DNA of 64,000 bases from assembly GCF_937920985.1 (NCBI RefSeq), contig NZ_CALDXR010000034.1:21056-85055 (forward strand), written 5' to 3'. The notes beneath the pieces are model-generated. The model was not told the DNA's origin and ran no database searches. It worked only from the letters and a program-made list of their open reading frames with translations. Origin of the DNA: an uncultured Phascolarctobacterium sp. Its GTDB lineage: Bacteria; Bacillota; Negativicutes; Acidaminococcales; Acidaminococcaceae. The translations under genes were made by a program, and so were the position numbers. How positions within the stretch are numbered: position 1 is the first letter of the stretch; every line of letters begins with the position of its first letter. Positions 26,349-35,500 of the stretch are shown in pieces.

Positions 26349-27184
26349 TTTTCATCAGGCTCAACCCGTAGGGAAATCTGGTAGATATATTCTTCTGGCT
26401 TCGGCGTCATCCAATGATTTTTTAACGGCATAATATAAAGATTGTCTACGGCGTATAGCTTATTACGTTGCATATAAGCTTTGAAAAGCTCCGCCAGCTC
26501 CTGCACATGGTCACGAAAGGTACCCTGAAAGCGTTGCGTCATATAGAGTCCGGCTGGGCGGGTGTAGCATTCCATTTTTCCGTGGTAATCCGGATTAACG
26601 CTGGAAAAGTAAGCCAGCGGTCGGCTGTATTCACCTGCCAAAAAGCAATCCTTGTCTGCCAGCCAGCCGACAGCTTTTTCCTTGAAGTGTTCCTTGGAAA
26701 AAACCTTCAGATTATGTCCGGCAAGAATTTTAATGCTTTCGTCACCGCTGCATTCCGGCGGCACAGGACTTAGCAGGAATCGCTTGCTGCGGCGGAAGGT
26801 GACGGTTATCTGGTCAAGCCGGCTTTCGCGGATTTTGTCGAGCTGTTGAAAAACAACTTGAATATTTTTGCGTATTTTTTCGTTACGTGCAATAATATCC
26901 TCGCATTCACGGTCTTTAGCTTGTAAGAGAGCCTGCAGGCTGTCAATGCTGCGTTCTTCCAGATATTCCTTGATTTTAGATATAGGTATTCCCAGCTTGC
27001 GCATGTTCAAAATGACCTCTAAAATCAAATACTGTTTGAGAGAGTAATGGCGGTAGTTGTTTTCAGAAATGAATTCCGGCGACAGAATTCCCATTTTATC
27101 GTAATAAAGCAAGGTTTGCTTCGGCAGCTCAAAAAGATCTGCCAGCTCGCCTGCAGTATAGTATAGCTTAGGATTTTTGCTCAT
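26345..27184 (-). CDS. MerR-family transcriptional regulator 2
   Basis: 279 residues; AAGGTGA precedes the ATG. The DNA-binding head is YYTAGELADLFELPKQTLLYYDKMGILSPEF then NNYRHYSLKQYLILEVILNMRKLGIPISKIKEYLEERS, a MerR winged helix with its signature wing. A coiled-coil dimerisation helix covers about residues 78-118, and a GyrI-like C-terminal domain includes PAGLYMTQRFQGTF and YIMPLKNHW. Closely related in layout to the regulators at 11554 and 27749. It is divergent from the small repeat protein gene at 27413, whose promoter has the 19-bp spacer, so that gene is a likely target. Confidence 0.88.
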   Translation of the reverse strand: MSKNPKLYYTAGELADLFELPKQTLLYYDKMGILSPEFISENNYRHYSLKQYLILEVILNMRKLGIPISKIKEYLEERSIDSLQALLQAKDRECEDIIARNEKIRKNIQVVFQQLDKIRESRLDQITVTFRRSKRFLLSPVPPECSGDESIKILAGHNLKVFSKEHFKEKAVGWLADKDCFLAGEYSRPLAYFSSVNPDYHGKMECYTRPAGLYMTQRFQGTFRDHVQELAELFKAYMQRNKLYAVDNLYIMPLKNHWMTPKPEEYIYQISLRVEPDEN

Positions 27185-27235
27185 AAAGTATCACCTTGGT
27201 TCTTTAACACAATACGTTGCGTAATAGTTATGTTT

Positions 27236-27264
27236 ATTATAACATTTATTAGTCAGATAGTGAA
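27236..27264 (-). promoter_or_regulatory. Sigma-70 type promoter of MerR regulator 2
   Basis: Minus-strand TTCACT, 17-bp spacer, TATAAT, 52 bp upstream of the start codon. Confidence 0.5.
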
Positions 27265-27341
27265 GTTGGGGAGAAAAGAGAAGCTTTGCTTTTCGCAATT
27301 TTGACTCAATATTATCCAAAATAGTTTTATGAAAAAAGTGC

Positions 27342-27372
27342 TTTACTCTACTATGAGTATATACCGTAGAAT
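27342..27372 (+). promoter_or_regulatory. MerR-type promoter of second small repeat protein
   Basis: -35 TTTACT, spacer CTACTATGAGTATATACCG (19 bp), -10 TAGAAT. Its CTACTA...ATAC half-sites match the promoter at 28606. Confidence 0.75.
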
Positions 27373-27412
27373 ATACTTGTCCAAAAAATAAATACAGAGG
27401 AGAGGATAAGAT

Positions 27413-27697
27413 ATGTCACACCCGGAATATGTTTTACCTAATACACCCCACGCAGGCTATCGCTATAAAATGGCCATGAAGCATGTTGAGGCTGCAAAAG
27501 CTGCAGGGAAATCAGTAGAAGAAATTCATGAGATTTTCAATAGTGTCATGAATTATGATATCGATAATCTTCCTGATGATGCAGCGCACAAAAATTATAA
27601 AAATGCCGTCGAACAGGCCAAAGCTGCTATGGCTGAAGGAAAATCCGATAAAGAAGTGCATGAGCTGTTTCAAAAAGTGTTAAGCGAAGCAAAATAA
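27413..27697 (+). CDS. Small two-repeat helical protein, paralogue of the one at 11201
   Basis: 94 residues; AGGAGAGG upstream. Same architecture as the 11201 protein: an N-terminal HPEY...PNTPH segment, then two repeats (about 16-46 and 59-90). The first repeat shares YR-x-AMKHVEAAK-AGKS-EEIHEIF with its paralogue almost word for word; the second is NYKNAVEQAKAAMAEGKSDKEVHELFQKVL. Conserved His in EIH and EVH. It lacks the His-rich tail of the 11201 protein. It lies between two MerR genes and has a MerR-type promoter. The family is not recognised; a small cytoplasmic ligand carrier is an inference from context and His conservation. Confidence 0.82.
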   Translation: MSHPEYVLPNTPHAGYRYKMAMKHVEAAKAAGKSVEEIHEIFNSVMNYDIDNLPDDAAHKNYKNAVEQAKAAMAEGKSDKEVHELFQKVLSEAK

Positions 27698-27705
27698 TGA
27701 CGAAT

Positions 27706-27750
27706 AAGCTCCTAAAGTAATTAAAAGATTGCTTTAGGGGCTTGTTTTTT
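27706..27750. terminator. Terminator between small protein and MerR gene 3
   Basis: AAGCTCCTAAAG and CTTTAGGGGCTT arms followed by GTTTTTT; it touches the stop codon of the convergent regulator. Confidence 0.82.
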
Positions 27751-28582
27751 AGAGATAATCTACAGGTATCATTATTTTTACAATATATTTTGTATAATCA
27801 GCAGTAGACCAATAATTCCTTAATTGTTCAATATACACATCGCCGATTATTGTTAAAGCGTTACGTTCAATGAATGCCAAAAGCTTTTTGAAAGAGTATT
27901 CGTATTGTGTATGGAAACCGTTGGGAGTATAAATGGAGGCGTATAGGCCTGCTTTTTTAATTTGCACGTCGGTGTATTCATCAGGATGGGAGATACGGGT
28001 ATAAAGATGTGATATTGCTAAAAAATTGCCTTGCTGCAGAGCTTCGTTAGGTAGGATATATCCCATTAGATATTCATTTAACAATTCGCTGCTGGCGAAA
28101 GTATAGTTGTGTTTGGCAACCAACTTTATTTTTTCTTTAAGTGATATTTCATGAACAGATAAAGGTGTTGCTATATAATATTCTTCAGCTTGCTCTTCCA
28201 AAGTAATCTTATCAGTAGTAACATTTTTTATTTTTTCAAGGCGATTGATTTTTGTCTGCAGATTAGTAATGTTGCGTTGCATAATATCAATCTGTACCTG
28301 GTATTCTGTTTGTTTGCGTTTGTAAAAAAGCTGCAAAGCATTAACATCCCTGTTTTGGATATAATCGGCAATTTCTTTCAAGGGGATTCCCAGTTTACGC
28401 ATATTGATAATAATATCAAAGATAAAATACTGTTCTAAAGAGTAATAGCGATAACCGTTTTCATCAATATAAGCAGGCCTAAGAATATTATTGCGTTCAT
28501 AATAAAATAATGTTTGCTTCGATAGCTTGAACAGAGAGGCAAATTCTCCGATTGTAAAATATGTTTCTGATAATTTATTCAT
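27749..28582 (-). CDS. MerR-family transcriptional regulator 3
   Basis: 277 residues from the ATG at 28582, preceded by AGGTGAA; the longer in-frame version runs through the divergent receptor promoter and has no ribosome binding site. Winged helix FTIGEFASLFKLSKQTLFYYERNNILRPAY and NGYRYYSLEQYFIFDIIINMRKLGIPLKEIADYIQNRD, then a coiled coil and a GyrI-like C-terminal domain (KKAGLYASIYTPNGFHTQYEYSFKKLL). More AT-rich than the other two regulators. It is divergent from TonB receptor 1, whose 19-bp-spacer promoter begins 24 bp from its start codon, so autoregulation and control of the receptor operon are likely. Confidence 0.88.
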   Translation of the reverse strand: MNKLSETYFTIGEFASLFKLSKQTLFYYERNNILRPAYIDENGYRYYSLEQYFIFDIIINMRKLGIPLKEIADYIQNRDVNALQLFYKRKQTEYQVQIDIMQRNITNLQTKINRLEKIKNVTTDKITLEEQAEEYYIATPLSVHEISLKEKIKLVAKHNYTFASSELLNEYLMGYILPNEALQQGNFLAISHLYTRISHPDEYTDVQIKKAGLYASIYTPNGFHTQYEYSFKKLLAFIERNALTIIGDVYIEQLRNYWSTADYTKYIVKIMIPVDYL

Positions 28583-28605
28583 AAATTCACCTGTAAAAAT
28601 AATGC

Positions 28606-28636
28606 TTGACTCTACTATAGGTAGATACTTTAAAAT
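28606..28636 (+). promoter_or_regulatory. MerR-type promoter of TonB receptor 1
   Basis: -35 TTGACT, spacer CTACTATAGGTAGATACTT (19 bp), -10 TAAAAT. It lies in the short gap between the regulator and the receptor. Confidence 0.78.
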
Positions 28637-28683
28637 TCTTCTTAATGATAAGCAGAACAATTAGGATTTTGGTTCTATATATT

Positions 28684-28713
28684 ATTAAAATGCTTGACAT
28701 AGCATTTGTCAAG
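28684..28713 (-). promoter_or_regulatory. Promoter of MerR regulator 3 with inverted repeat over -35
   Basis: Minus-strand TTGACA (28707-28712), 17 bp, TTTAAT (28684-28689). A perfect inverted repeat CTTGACA-N7-TGTCAAG (28693-28713) covers the -35 element and could be an operator for a second regulator. Confidence 0.5.
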
Positions 28714-28748
28714 AGTTGTTCTGTAGTTTATGAAGATGAGGTGTTATT

Positions 28749-30683
28749 GTGAAGAAGAGTTCTAAGAGCTTATTAATGTGTATGCTGATAACCGGTATTT
28801 GTGCCGGCAATGCGCAAGGTGCGTTTGCTGAAGAAAAAATCAGCGAATTTAACCTTGATCAGATGGTTGTTACTGCCAGCAGAATTGCAGAAAGCAATTT
28901 TGAAGCAAATGCTAACGTAAACGTTGTTACCCGTAAGGATATTGAAGAAAAGCATTATCAGACTGTAAGTGAAGCTTTGCGTGCAGTTCCTGGTGTTGCT
29001 ATTCAAAACTACAGTGCTACAGGTGCCAATTATTCTGCCGATTATTTGTATGTAAACGGTACTAGTCATGTTTTAGTTTTGGTTGATGGTCAAAGAGCCA
29101 ATACCAACGGTTCTGTATCCAGCGTATTTCAGCCATCTGAAGTAAGCAATATGGACAATATTGAACGTATTGAGGTACTGAAGGGTTCTGCTTCTACTCT
29201 TTATGGCAGTGATGCTGTCGGCGGCGTAATCAATATTATCACCCGCAAGCCGGAGGCCGGAGCAAGCACTACTAAAATTTCCGGCGCTTGGGGCAGCTAT
29301 GGCAAGAAAACCTATAATGTTTACAATGAAGGTATGACTAAAGGCGGCTTTTATTGGACTGTGAACGGTCAAACCGATAAAATGGGTGAGTATAAAGACG
29401 GTCATGGCAATACAACAGTTAATAAAATAGACAGCAAGAGCTATGGTGTAAAGCTGGGACAAAAGTTTGCTGATAAAGCAGACATCAATGTATCTTATTC
29501 CCGCTATAAGCTGGATTACGGCAGACCGGAAACAGATGCTTCTATGATGGGACCGACGGTTTTTACCGGTGGAATGACAGAAGGCAAGAAGGATAACACC
29601 AAGTATACTGTTTCTTTTGACTACAAATTTAACGATAAGCTGAGTAATAGACTTACTTACTTCTCCCGTACATCAGATTTGGACGATGATATAAGACACC
29701 CTGCAACCTTGTGGTTGATGCGTGAAAAAACCTGGGGCTTCTCAGAACAGCTGACTTATCAGGATGGCAATCATACTATCATCGGTGGTTATGATTATTA
29801 TAAAGATGCCATGAATAAATATCACGATCAGTACACACCGAGCATGACCGGTACTGTTGATAATAAGGCATTCTTTATCCAGGACCAAATGCAGTTCGGT
29901 GATTGGGGCTTTACTCCCGGTGTACGTTTTTCTAAGCATTCCGAATATGGCAACAAAACTACAGGCAGTGGTGTACTTTCCTATAAATTTAACGACATGA
30001 CCAACATGTACGTATCTTACAAGGAATTCTTCCGCGCTCCGTATATGTATGAGCTGTACAATCCGTTCTATGGCAGTGAAAAGCTGAACCCGGAAGAGGG
30101 CGAAACCAAAGAAATTGGCCTTAACACACGCATTGATGACAAGACAACATTCTCTGCCCATTATTTCCGTACAGAGTCTGATAATCTTATTGGTTTCAAC
30201 AGTGCTAATTGGAAGTATTACAATGCAGGTGCAGAAACTATTAAAGGCTGGGATGTTCAACTGACTAAGGCTTTTGATGAGCACTTCAGCGCTACTGCAG
30301 CTTATACACATACCTATATTCCTGCGACTTCCGCAGCTGTTAATCCTAACCGTAATGGCTACATCCCGAAAGGTCAATATGATTTGACATTTAACTATGA
30401 CGATACTAAATTTAACGGCAGCCTGAATATTAAAGGTATCGTAGACCGTCCCGGCAGTAAATCTAATGAGGCGCAGGTTTTAGATACCTATAAGAGTGTT
30501 TGGACTGCTAATATTGCTTTGAACTACAAGCCTGTTAAGGGTATGAATGTGTTCTTTAAGCTGAATAATCTCTTTGACCGCATGTATACGGATATGACAT
30601 ATGACATGCGTAATCCTGGCGGAGTTGGCTGGTATTCACAGCCTGGCCGTAACTTTGTTGCGGGCGTAGAATACACATTCTAA
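28749..30683 (+). CDS. TonB-dependent outer-membrane receptor 1
   Basis: 644 residues from a GTG start at 28749 (GATGAGGTG upstream). The signal peptide ends near AFA-EE. The TonB box region LDQMVVTASR is followed by a plug domain (TVSEALRAVPGVAI, VLVDGQRAN, VEVLKGSASTLYGSDAVGGVINIITRK) and a 22-strand-type barrel ending VAGVEYTF with terminal Phe. A FRAPYMYELYNPFYG block resembles the FRAP/NP box of heme and BtuB-type receptors, so heme or cobalamin are candidate ligands. Controlled by a MerR-type promoter next to regulator 3; amidase 2, an SBP and CobN 2 follow in the same direction. No TonB, ExbB or ExbD is encoded in the window. Confidence 0.9.
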   Translation: MKKSSKSLLMCMLITGICAGNAQGAFAEEKISEFNLDQMVVTASRIAESNFEANANVNVVTRKDIEEKHYQTVSEALRAVPGVAIQNYSATGANYSADYLYVNGTSHVLVLVDGQRANTNGSVSSVFQPSEVSNMDNIERIEVLKGSASTLYGSDAVGGVINIITRKPEAGASTTKISGAWGSYGKKTYNVYNEGMTKGGFYWTVNGQTDKMGEYKDGHGNTTVNKIDSKSYGVKLGQKFADKADINVSYSRYKLDYGRPETDASMMGPTVFTGGMTEGKKDNTKYTVSFDYKFNDKLSNRLTYFSRTSDLDDDIRHPATLWLMREKTWGFSEQLTYQDGNHTIIGGYDYYKDAMNKYHDQYTPSMTGTVDNKAFFIQDQMQFGDWGFTPGVRFSKHSEYGNKTTGSGVLSYKFNDMTNMYVSYKEFFRAPYMYELYNPFYGSEKLNPEEGETKEIGLNTRIDDKTTFSAHYFRTESDNLIGFNSANWKYYNAGAETIKGWDVQLTKAFDEHFSATAAYTHTYIPATSAAVNPNRNGYIPKGQYDLTFNYDDTKFNGSLNIKGIVDRPGSKSNEAQVLDTYKSVWTANIALNYKPVKGMNVFFKLNNLFDRMYTDMTYDMRNPGGVGWYSQPGRNFVAGVEYTF

Positions 30684-30712
30684 TAGCTTATAATCTTATT
30701 TCTCATACACCA

Positions 30713-30747
30713 GTGGTGGCATAGGCAGATAACGCTTATGCCACCAC
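30713..30747 (+). terminator. Hairpin after TonB receptor 1, weak U-tract
   Basis: GTGGTGGCATA and TATGCCACCAC arms with a 13-nt loop, followed by ACTTATATAT rather than a clean T-run. It may only partly stop transcription, letting the amidase-SBP-CobN genes share the receptor promoter. Confidence 0.5.
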
Positions 30748-30785
30748 ACTTATATATAGATTTTTTTAGAGCGAGGTGCTGAATT

Positions 30786-31556
30786 TTGAAAATAGCCTTT
30801 TTGCATTTTGCATATTGCTGCGGACCGCAAGCGGATAATGCAAAGAAAATTTTACAGGGGATGAAGCTGGCGGCACAGTATGGCGCAAGCTGGGTACTGA
30901 CGCCGGAAATGGCGTTGCAGGGTTATTATATGATGCGCAGCGATAAGCAGTTTCAGCTTGCTTCGCTGCAAAATAATCTTTTACAGGAGTTTATGGAGGC
31001 TTGCAGGCAATACAAGCAAAGGTTGTTTTTGGGCTGTGGTTTTGTCGACGAAAAAACTCCGCGTAACAGCTGCGCAATTATTTCGCCGGACGGAACATAT
31101 TATAATCGTCACGATAAAACGAAGGTTGTGCCGTGGATAACGGAAAACTGGGCACATCCCGGAGAAAAATTTGAGGTTTGGAATTTAGAAGGTATCAATA
31201 CCGGTGTTATGGTCTGTGCGGATGCTTATTTTGCCGAGCATGGAGAAAAAATTGCTAGGCAGGGAGCAGAGCTCGCTGTAGTTGTTGCTGCCTGGCCGCC
31301 TGGAGGTCATGCAGGACCGCCGGAGGAGGCGTGGAAGCGTTTGAGCCGTTCGGCCAATGGTATTCCGGTGCTTATCTGTAATCAGACGGGGACAGAAGGC
31401 ATGGATTGCAGCCATGCGCAAAGTGCTGTTCTCTGCAATGGGGAAGTACTTTTTACCTATGAAGGATGTGAAGCAGTGCTGATTATAGATTTTGATGAAG
31501 TAAAGAAACTGGTTTTGTCTACAGAATTTGTAATAATAAATTTGGCAGATATTTAA
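30786..31556 (+). CDS. Carbon-nitrogen hydrolase (nitrilase superfamily amidase) 2
   Basis: 256 residues from a TTG start at 30786, supported by GCGAGGTG upstream and by alignment with amidase 1 (MKIA-x-x-H, CGPQ). Triad: E41 in LTPEMALQGYY, a Lys in NRHDKTKVV (K111 or K113), and C144 in GVMVCADAYFAE. Same length as amidase 1 and clearly paralogous, including AAWPP and ICNQTG motifs. It is followed after 5 bp by an SBP and then CobN 2, a compact unit likely transcribed together. The association of an amidase with a CobN-like protein a second time supports a common pathway. The amide substrate is unknown. Confidence 0.87.
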   Translation: MKIAFLHFAYCCGPQADNAKKILQGMKLAAQYGASWVLTPEMALQGYYMMRSDKQFQLASLQNNLLQEFMEACRQYKQRLFLGCGFVDEKTPRNSCAIISPDGTYYNRHDKTKVVPWITENWAHPGEKFEVWNLEGINTGVMVCADAYFAEHGEKIARQGAELAVVVAAWPPGGHAGPPEEAWKRLSRSANGIPVLICNQTGTEGMDCSHAQSAVLCNGEVLFTYEGCEAVLIIDFDEVKKLVLSTEFVIINLADI

Positions 31557-31561
31557 GGTGA

Positions 31562-32512
31562 ATGACAGTGAGAAAGTTAGCAGTATTTTTTATTTGTGTA
31601 ATTATAGCATGTTGCTCTTGCCTAGGATGCGGCAATGATAAGCCGGAAAACAACGGAACGAGAGTTGTCAAGGACGCCAAGGGCTATGAGGTAAAGGTAC
31701 CGGCACATCCTATGCGGATAGTTTCCTTCTCCATCAGCTGTGATGAAATTTTGCTTGGTTTAGTGGAGCCGGAGCGTATAGCTTCTGTAAGCTATCTTTG
31801 TGATGATGCAGGAATTTCGCATGTAGTAGAAAAAAGCAAGGCGGTTAAAGAACGTATCAAGGGCACACCAAGCGTAGAGCGTATCATGGCTTTAAAGCCG
31901 GACCTTGTTATTTTGGGAGATTGGTGGACACCGGACAGCATTCAGACTATCCGCGATATGGGTATCAGCGTCTATGTTTATAAAACACCATATACGGTGG
32001 AGAATATAAAAAAAGCGATTCGCGAGATTGCCGATGTTGTAGATGCTAAGCAGCAGGGTGAAGCGATGATTAAGGAATATGATGCCAAAATCGCTAAGGC
32101 ACAGGCTGTTATCAAGGCTGCCGACATCAAACAGCAGAAAAAGGTGGTTGTGATGTCAGGTCATGGTGTGATTGGCACTAAGGGCTCGCTTTTTGCCGAC
32201 ATCTGCAAATATGCGCAGGTTGATAACTGTATGGAGCAATTGCAGACAGGGCAGAATACCACTGTTTCCAAGGAATTTATTGTCCAATCTGATCCTGATG
32301 TCATTATTATGCCGGGATGGAACGGTGCGCCTACGCATACACTGGAAATAGAAAAGGAATTGCTCAATGATAAGTCCTTGCAAACCGTAAAAGCCATTCA
32401 AAATAAAAATCTGGTAACGTTGCCCGGTCAGGATATGTATTGCGTAAGCCAATATGTTGCTGACAGTGTTTTGGCAATTGATAAGTTAATATATCCTGAG
32501 TATTTTAAGTAA
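31562..32512 (+). CDS. Periplasmic binding lipoprotein, BtuF/FecB-like (SBP 3)
   Basis: 316 residues; lipobox SCLG-C (Cys 23). A GTG two codons inside is an alternative start. The fold is shown by VKDAKGYEVKVP, HPMRIVSFSISCDEILLGL, IMALKPDLVILGDWW and MGISVYVYKTPYTVENIKKAI. GVIGTKGSLFADICKYAQV replaces the GGKG-type motif of SBPs 2, 5 and 6. It lies 5 bp after amidase 2 and 18 bp before CobN 2, so it belongs to that operon. It is predicted to pass a ligand from TonB receptor 1 to an inner-membrane transporter. Confidence 0.87.
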   Translation: MTVRKLAVFFICVIIACCSCLGCGNDKPENNGTRVVKDAKGYEVKVPAHPMRIVSFSISCDEILLGLVEPERIASVSYLCDDAGISHVVEKSKAVKERIKGTPSVERIMALKPDLVILGDWWTPDSIQTIRDMGISVYVYKTPYTVENIKKAIREIADVVDAKQQGEAMIKEYDAKIAKAQAVIKAADIKQQKKVVVMSGHGVIGTKGSLFADICKYAQVDNCMEQLQTGQNTTVSKEFIVQSDPDVIIMPGWNGAPTHTLEIEKELLNDKSLQTVKAIQNKNLVTLPGQDMYCVSQYVADSVLAIDKLIYPEYFK

Positions 32513-32530
32513 GCTGAGAGGAGCAGGGAG

Positions 32531-35500
32531 ATGGCAGAAATTATTTTTGTAACCAATATGGAACCCCATTATGTTGGTATGCGTGATGCTTTAAATACCA
32601 TAGAGGACAAAGAAATCAGCAATGCTGTAGAAGTAATCCAAATCAACGACAGTGAGCAGTGGAACGGCTATTGGCAGCAAAAACTGCAGGGTGCAGGATT
32701 TTTCTTTTGCACTTGGATGGGAACAGGCTTGAGCTGTGATTATCTGAAAAAAGCCTCGGCCTTTTTACAACAGAAGAAGCTGTGCCATCTTTTTGATATC
32801 ATTGACCCCGGTGATGATAAGATGGATTATGGCCTGCAGGAGGAGCAAAAGAGCCTGCTGAAGCAATATCTTGCCTGCGGAGGTCTGAAAAATTATCAGA
32901 ATCTGTGTTTGTATCTTGTTGCTGCCTTTACTCAGCAAAATACAGCTTATAAGCTGCCGGAACAGCTGCCCTGGTGTGGAATCTATCATCCTGAATTTAA
33001 GCATGAGTTTGTTGAGCTTGATGAATATCTGGCAAAACATTATGACAGCAGCAAGCCTACCGTGGGCTTTATCTTTTCGCGTGAGGATTGGCTTTGGCAA
33101 CGCCTTGCATATCAAAATGAGATTATCAAGGCGATAGAAGCACAAAATTGTAATGTTATTGCTGTGTTCAGTACCACGATGCCGAACGAAAAGATCGGTG
33201 CTGTCAGCTTGGCAACAGCATTTGAAAGATTTTTCTATAAAAACGGCCGGCCTTGTATTGATGTGCTGATAAATCCGTTTGTTTTTTCGTTGACAGTAAC
33301 AGGTTTTTTAAAGCTGCAGGATTTGCAGCACCTGGGAGTTCCTGTGCTGCAGGTAGTAAATACCTATATGCCTTATAAGTGGTGGCAGCAGAGCATGGTC
33401 GGGCTGACGCCGAATGAGGTTTCCTATGCTGTGTGCATGCCTGAATTTGACGGAGCCTTGCATTCTGTGCCGGTTTCTACTAATGAGGAACGTGAAGACG
33501 GTACGCATTACCGCATGCCGCTGGCAGACCGCATTGATATGCTGGCAAGAAAGGCACGCAAGCTGGCAGCGCTACGCTATAAAAAGCCTAGTGATAAAAA
33601 AATAGCGATAGTTTTTCATAATTATCCGCCGACCAATTCCAATATCGGCAGTGCTGCAAGTCTGGATTCGATTGAAAGCGTACGCCTGCTGCTGGAGGAA
33701 ATGCAAAAGCGGGGCTACAAGCTGGATAATATACCGCCAGACAGTCAGACTTTTGTAAATGATATTACGGCACATGCTACTAATGACAGACGCTTCATCT
33801 CGGAAGCGTTATTGGAAACAGCTGACGGTAAGCTGGCAAAGCTGGACTATGCAAGCTTTTATGAGCAGCTTCCGGCAAAAACACAGGAGCAGCTTTTGCG
33901 TGACTGGGGCGAAGCGCCGGGAGAGGTTTTCCGCTACGGCGATGTGCTGATTGTCCCCGGTATGCTAAATGGCAATGTTTTTGTTACGGTTCAGCCTCCG
34001 CGCGGTTTTGGCGATGACCCGGGCAAAATTTACCATTCGCCGGATTGCGCACCTACGCATCATTATCTTGGCTTTTACCACTGGCTGCGTGATATTTGGG
34101 GCGCAGATGCTATGATTCACGTGGGGACGCACGGTAATCTGGAGTGGCTGCCGGGAAAGGGCAATGCTATGAGCAATGCCTGCTATCCCGATATCTGCAC
34201 CGGTGATATCCCTAACATCTATCCCTATTGGATTACCTGTACCGGTGAAGGCATTCAGGCCAAGCGCCGCAGTGCTGCCTGCCTGATAAGCTATTTGTCT
34301 GCGCCGATGAGTGTTTCCGGTACTTACGAAGAATTAGCAGATTTGGAAAATCTGTTGGAGGAATATTGTCACTTTAAAAATGATGCTGCTGCTGCCGCAG
34401 GCATGGACAGCATTAAGGAAATGATTCGCAGTAAAGCAGCAGAGTGTAATCTTGATGAGGATGTTCCGGAAAGCGAAGCAGTGGATTTTGATGATTATAT
34501 CGGCAAGCTGCATAACTTTATTACGGATTTAAAGAATATGCAGATTAGTACAGGTTTGCATGTTTTGGGCGTACATCCGGAGGGAGAAGAGCTGGTAGAG
34601 TATTTGCTGGCGTTGACGAAGCTGGATAACGGCAAGGTGCCGTCGCTGATGAAAAACCTTGCTGCTATGCATGGGCATGATTACTATGAGCTGATGGAGC
34701 ACAGCGAGCAGATGCTGGCTGATGGCAGCATGACCTATGGTATGCTTTTGGACAAAATACGTGAGCAGGCTAGAGAAGCTATCTTGATTTTGCAAAAGAA
34801 TGACTTTGATGCTGCTAAAATTAAAGAAGTATTCAGCTTATCCTGGGCGAACGCTTTGCAGGGGGAAATGCGGGCTAAGCTGCTGCAATCTCTGACGTAT
34901 ATTTGCGAGCATATTGCCCCAAGTCTGCTTTTGACTACATTGGAGCAGGAAAATACTTTAAACGCATTAAACGGCAAATATATTGACCCTTGTCCCAGCG
35001 GTGCGCCTACAAGTGGTGGCGCTGATTTGCTGCCTACGGGACGCAATTTTTACAGTATCGACCCACGATGCCTACCGACGAAGCCTGCCTGGGAAATCGG
35101 TAAGCAGATGGCCGAGGATGTTATCGGCAGATTCATAGAAGAAGAAGGACGTTATCCGGAAAGCGTCGGTATAATTTTGTGGGCTACGAGTAATTTGCGT
35201 AATCACGGACAATGCGTTGCCGAATTTTTATATCTGATGGGCTTGCGCCCGGTATGGCAGCCGGGAAGTCAACGTGTCATTGATTTGGAGGTTATTCCTT
35301 TGGAGGAGCTCCAGCGTCCGCGTGTAGACGTAACCGGACGCATCAGTGGTCTCTTTAGGGACAGTATGCCCGGAAGTGTCATCTGGCTGGATGATGCTGC
35401 GCAGAGAATAGCATCTCTGGATGAGCCGACTGAGCTGAACTTTGTGTGTAAGCATGTACTGGAGGAAGCAGGCGAGCTGGAAAAATCAGGCTTGGATAAG

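Noticed and set aside
28583..28660. Longer N-terminus for MerR regulator 3 starting at 28660
   Set aside because: It would encode a 26-residue extension through the divergent promoter; the MerR head begins right after the ATG at 28582, which has a good ribosome binding site.
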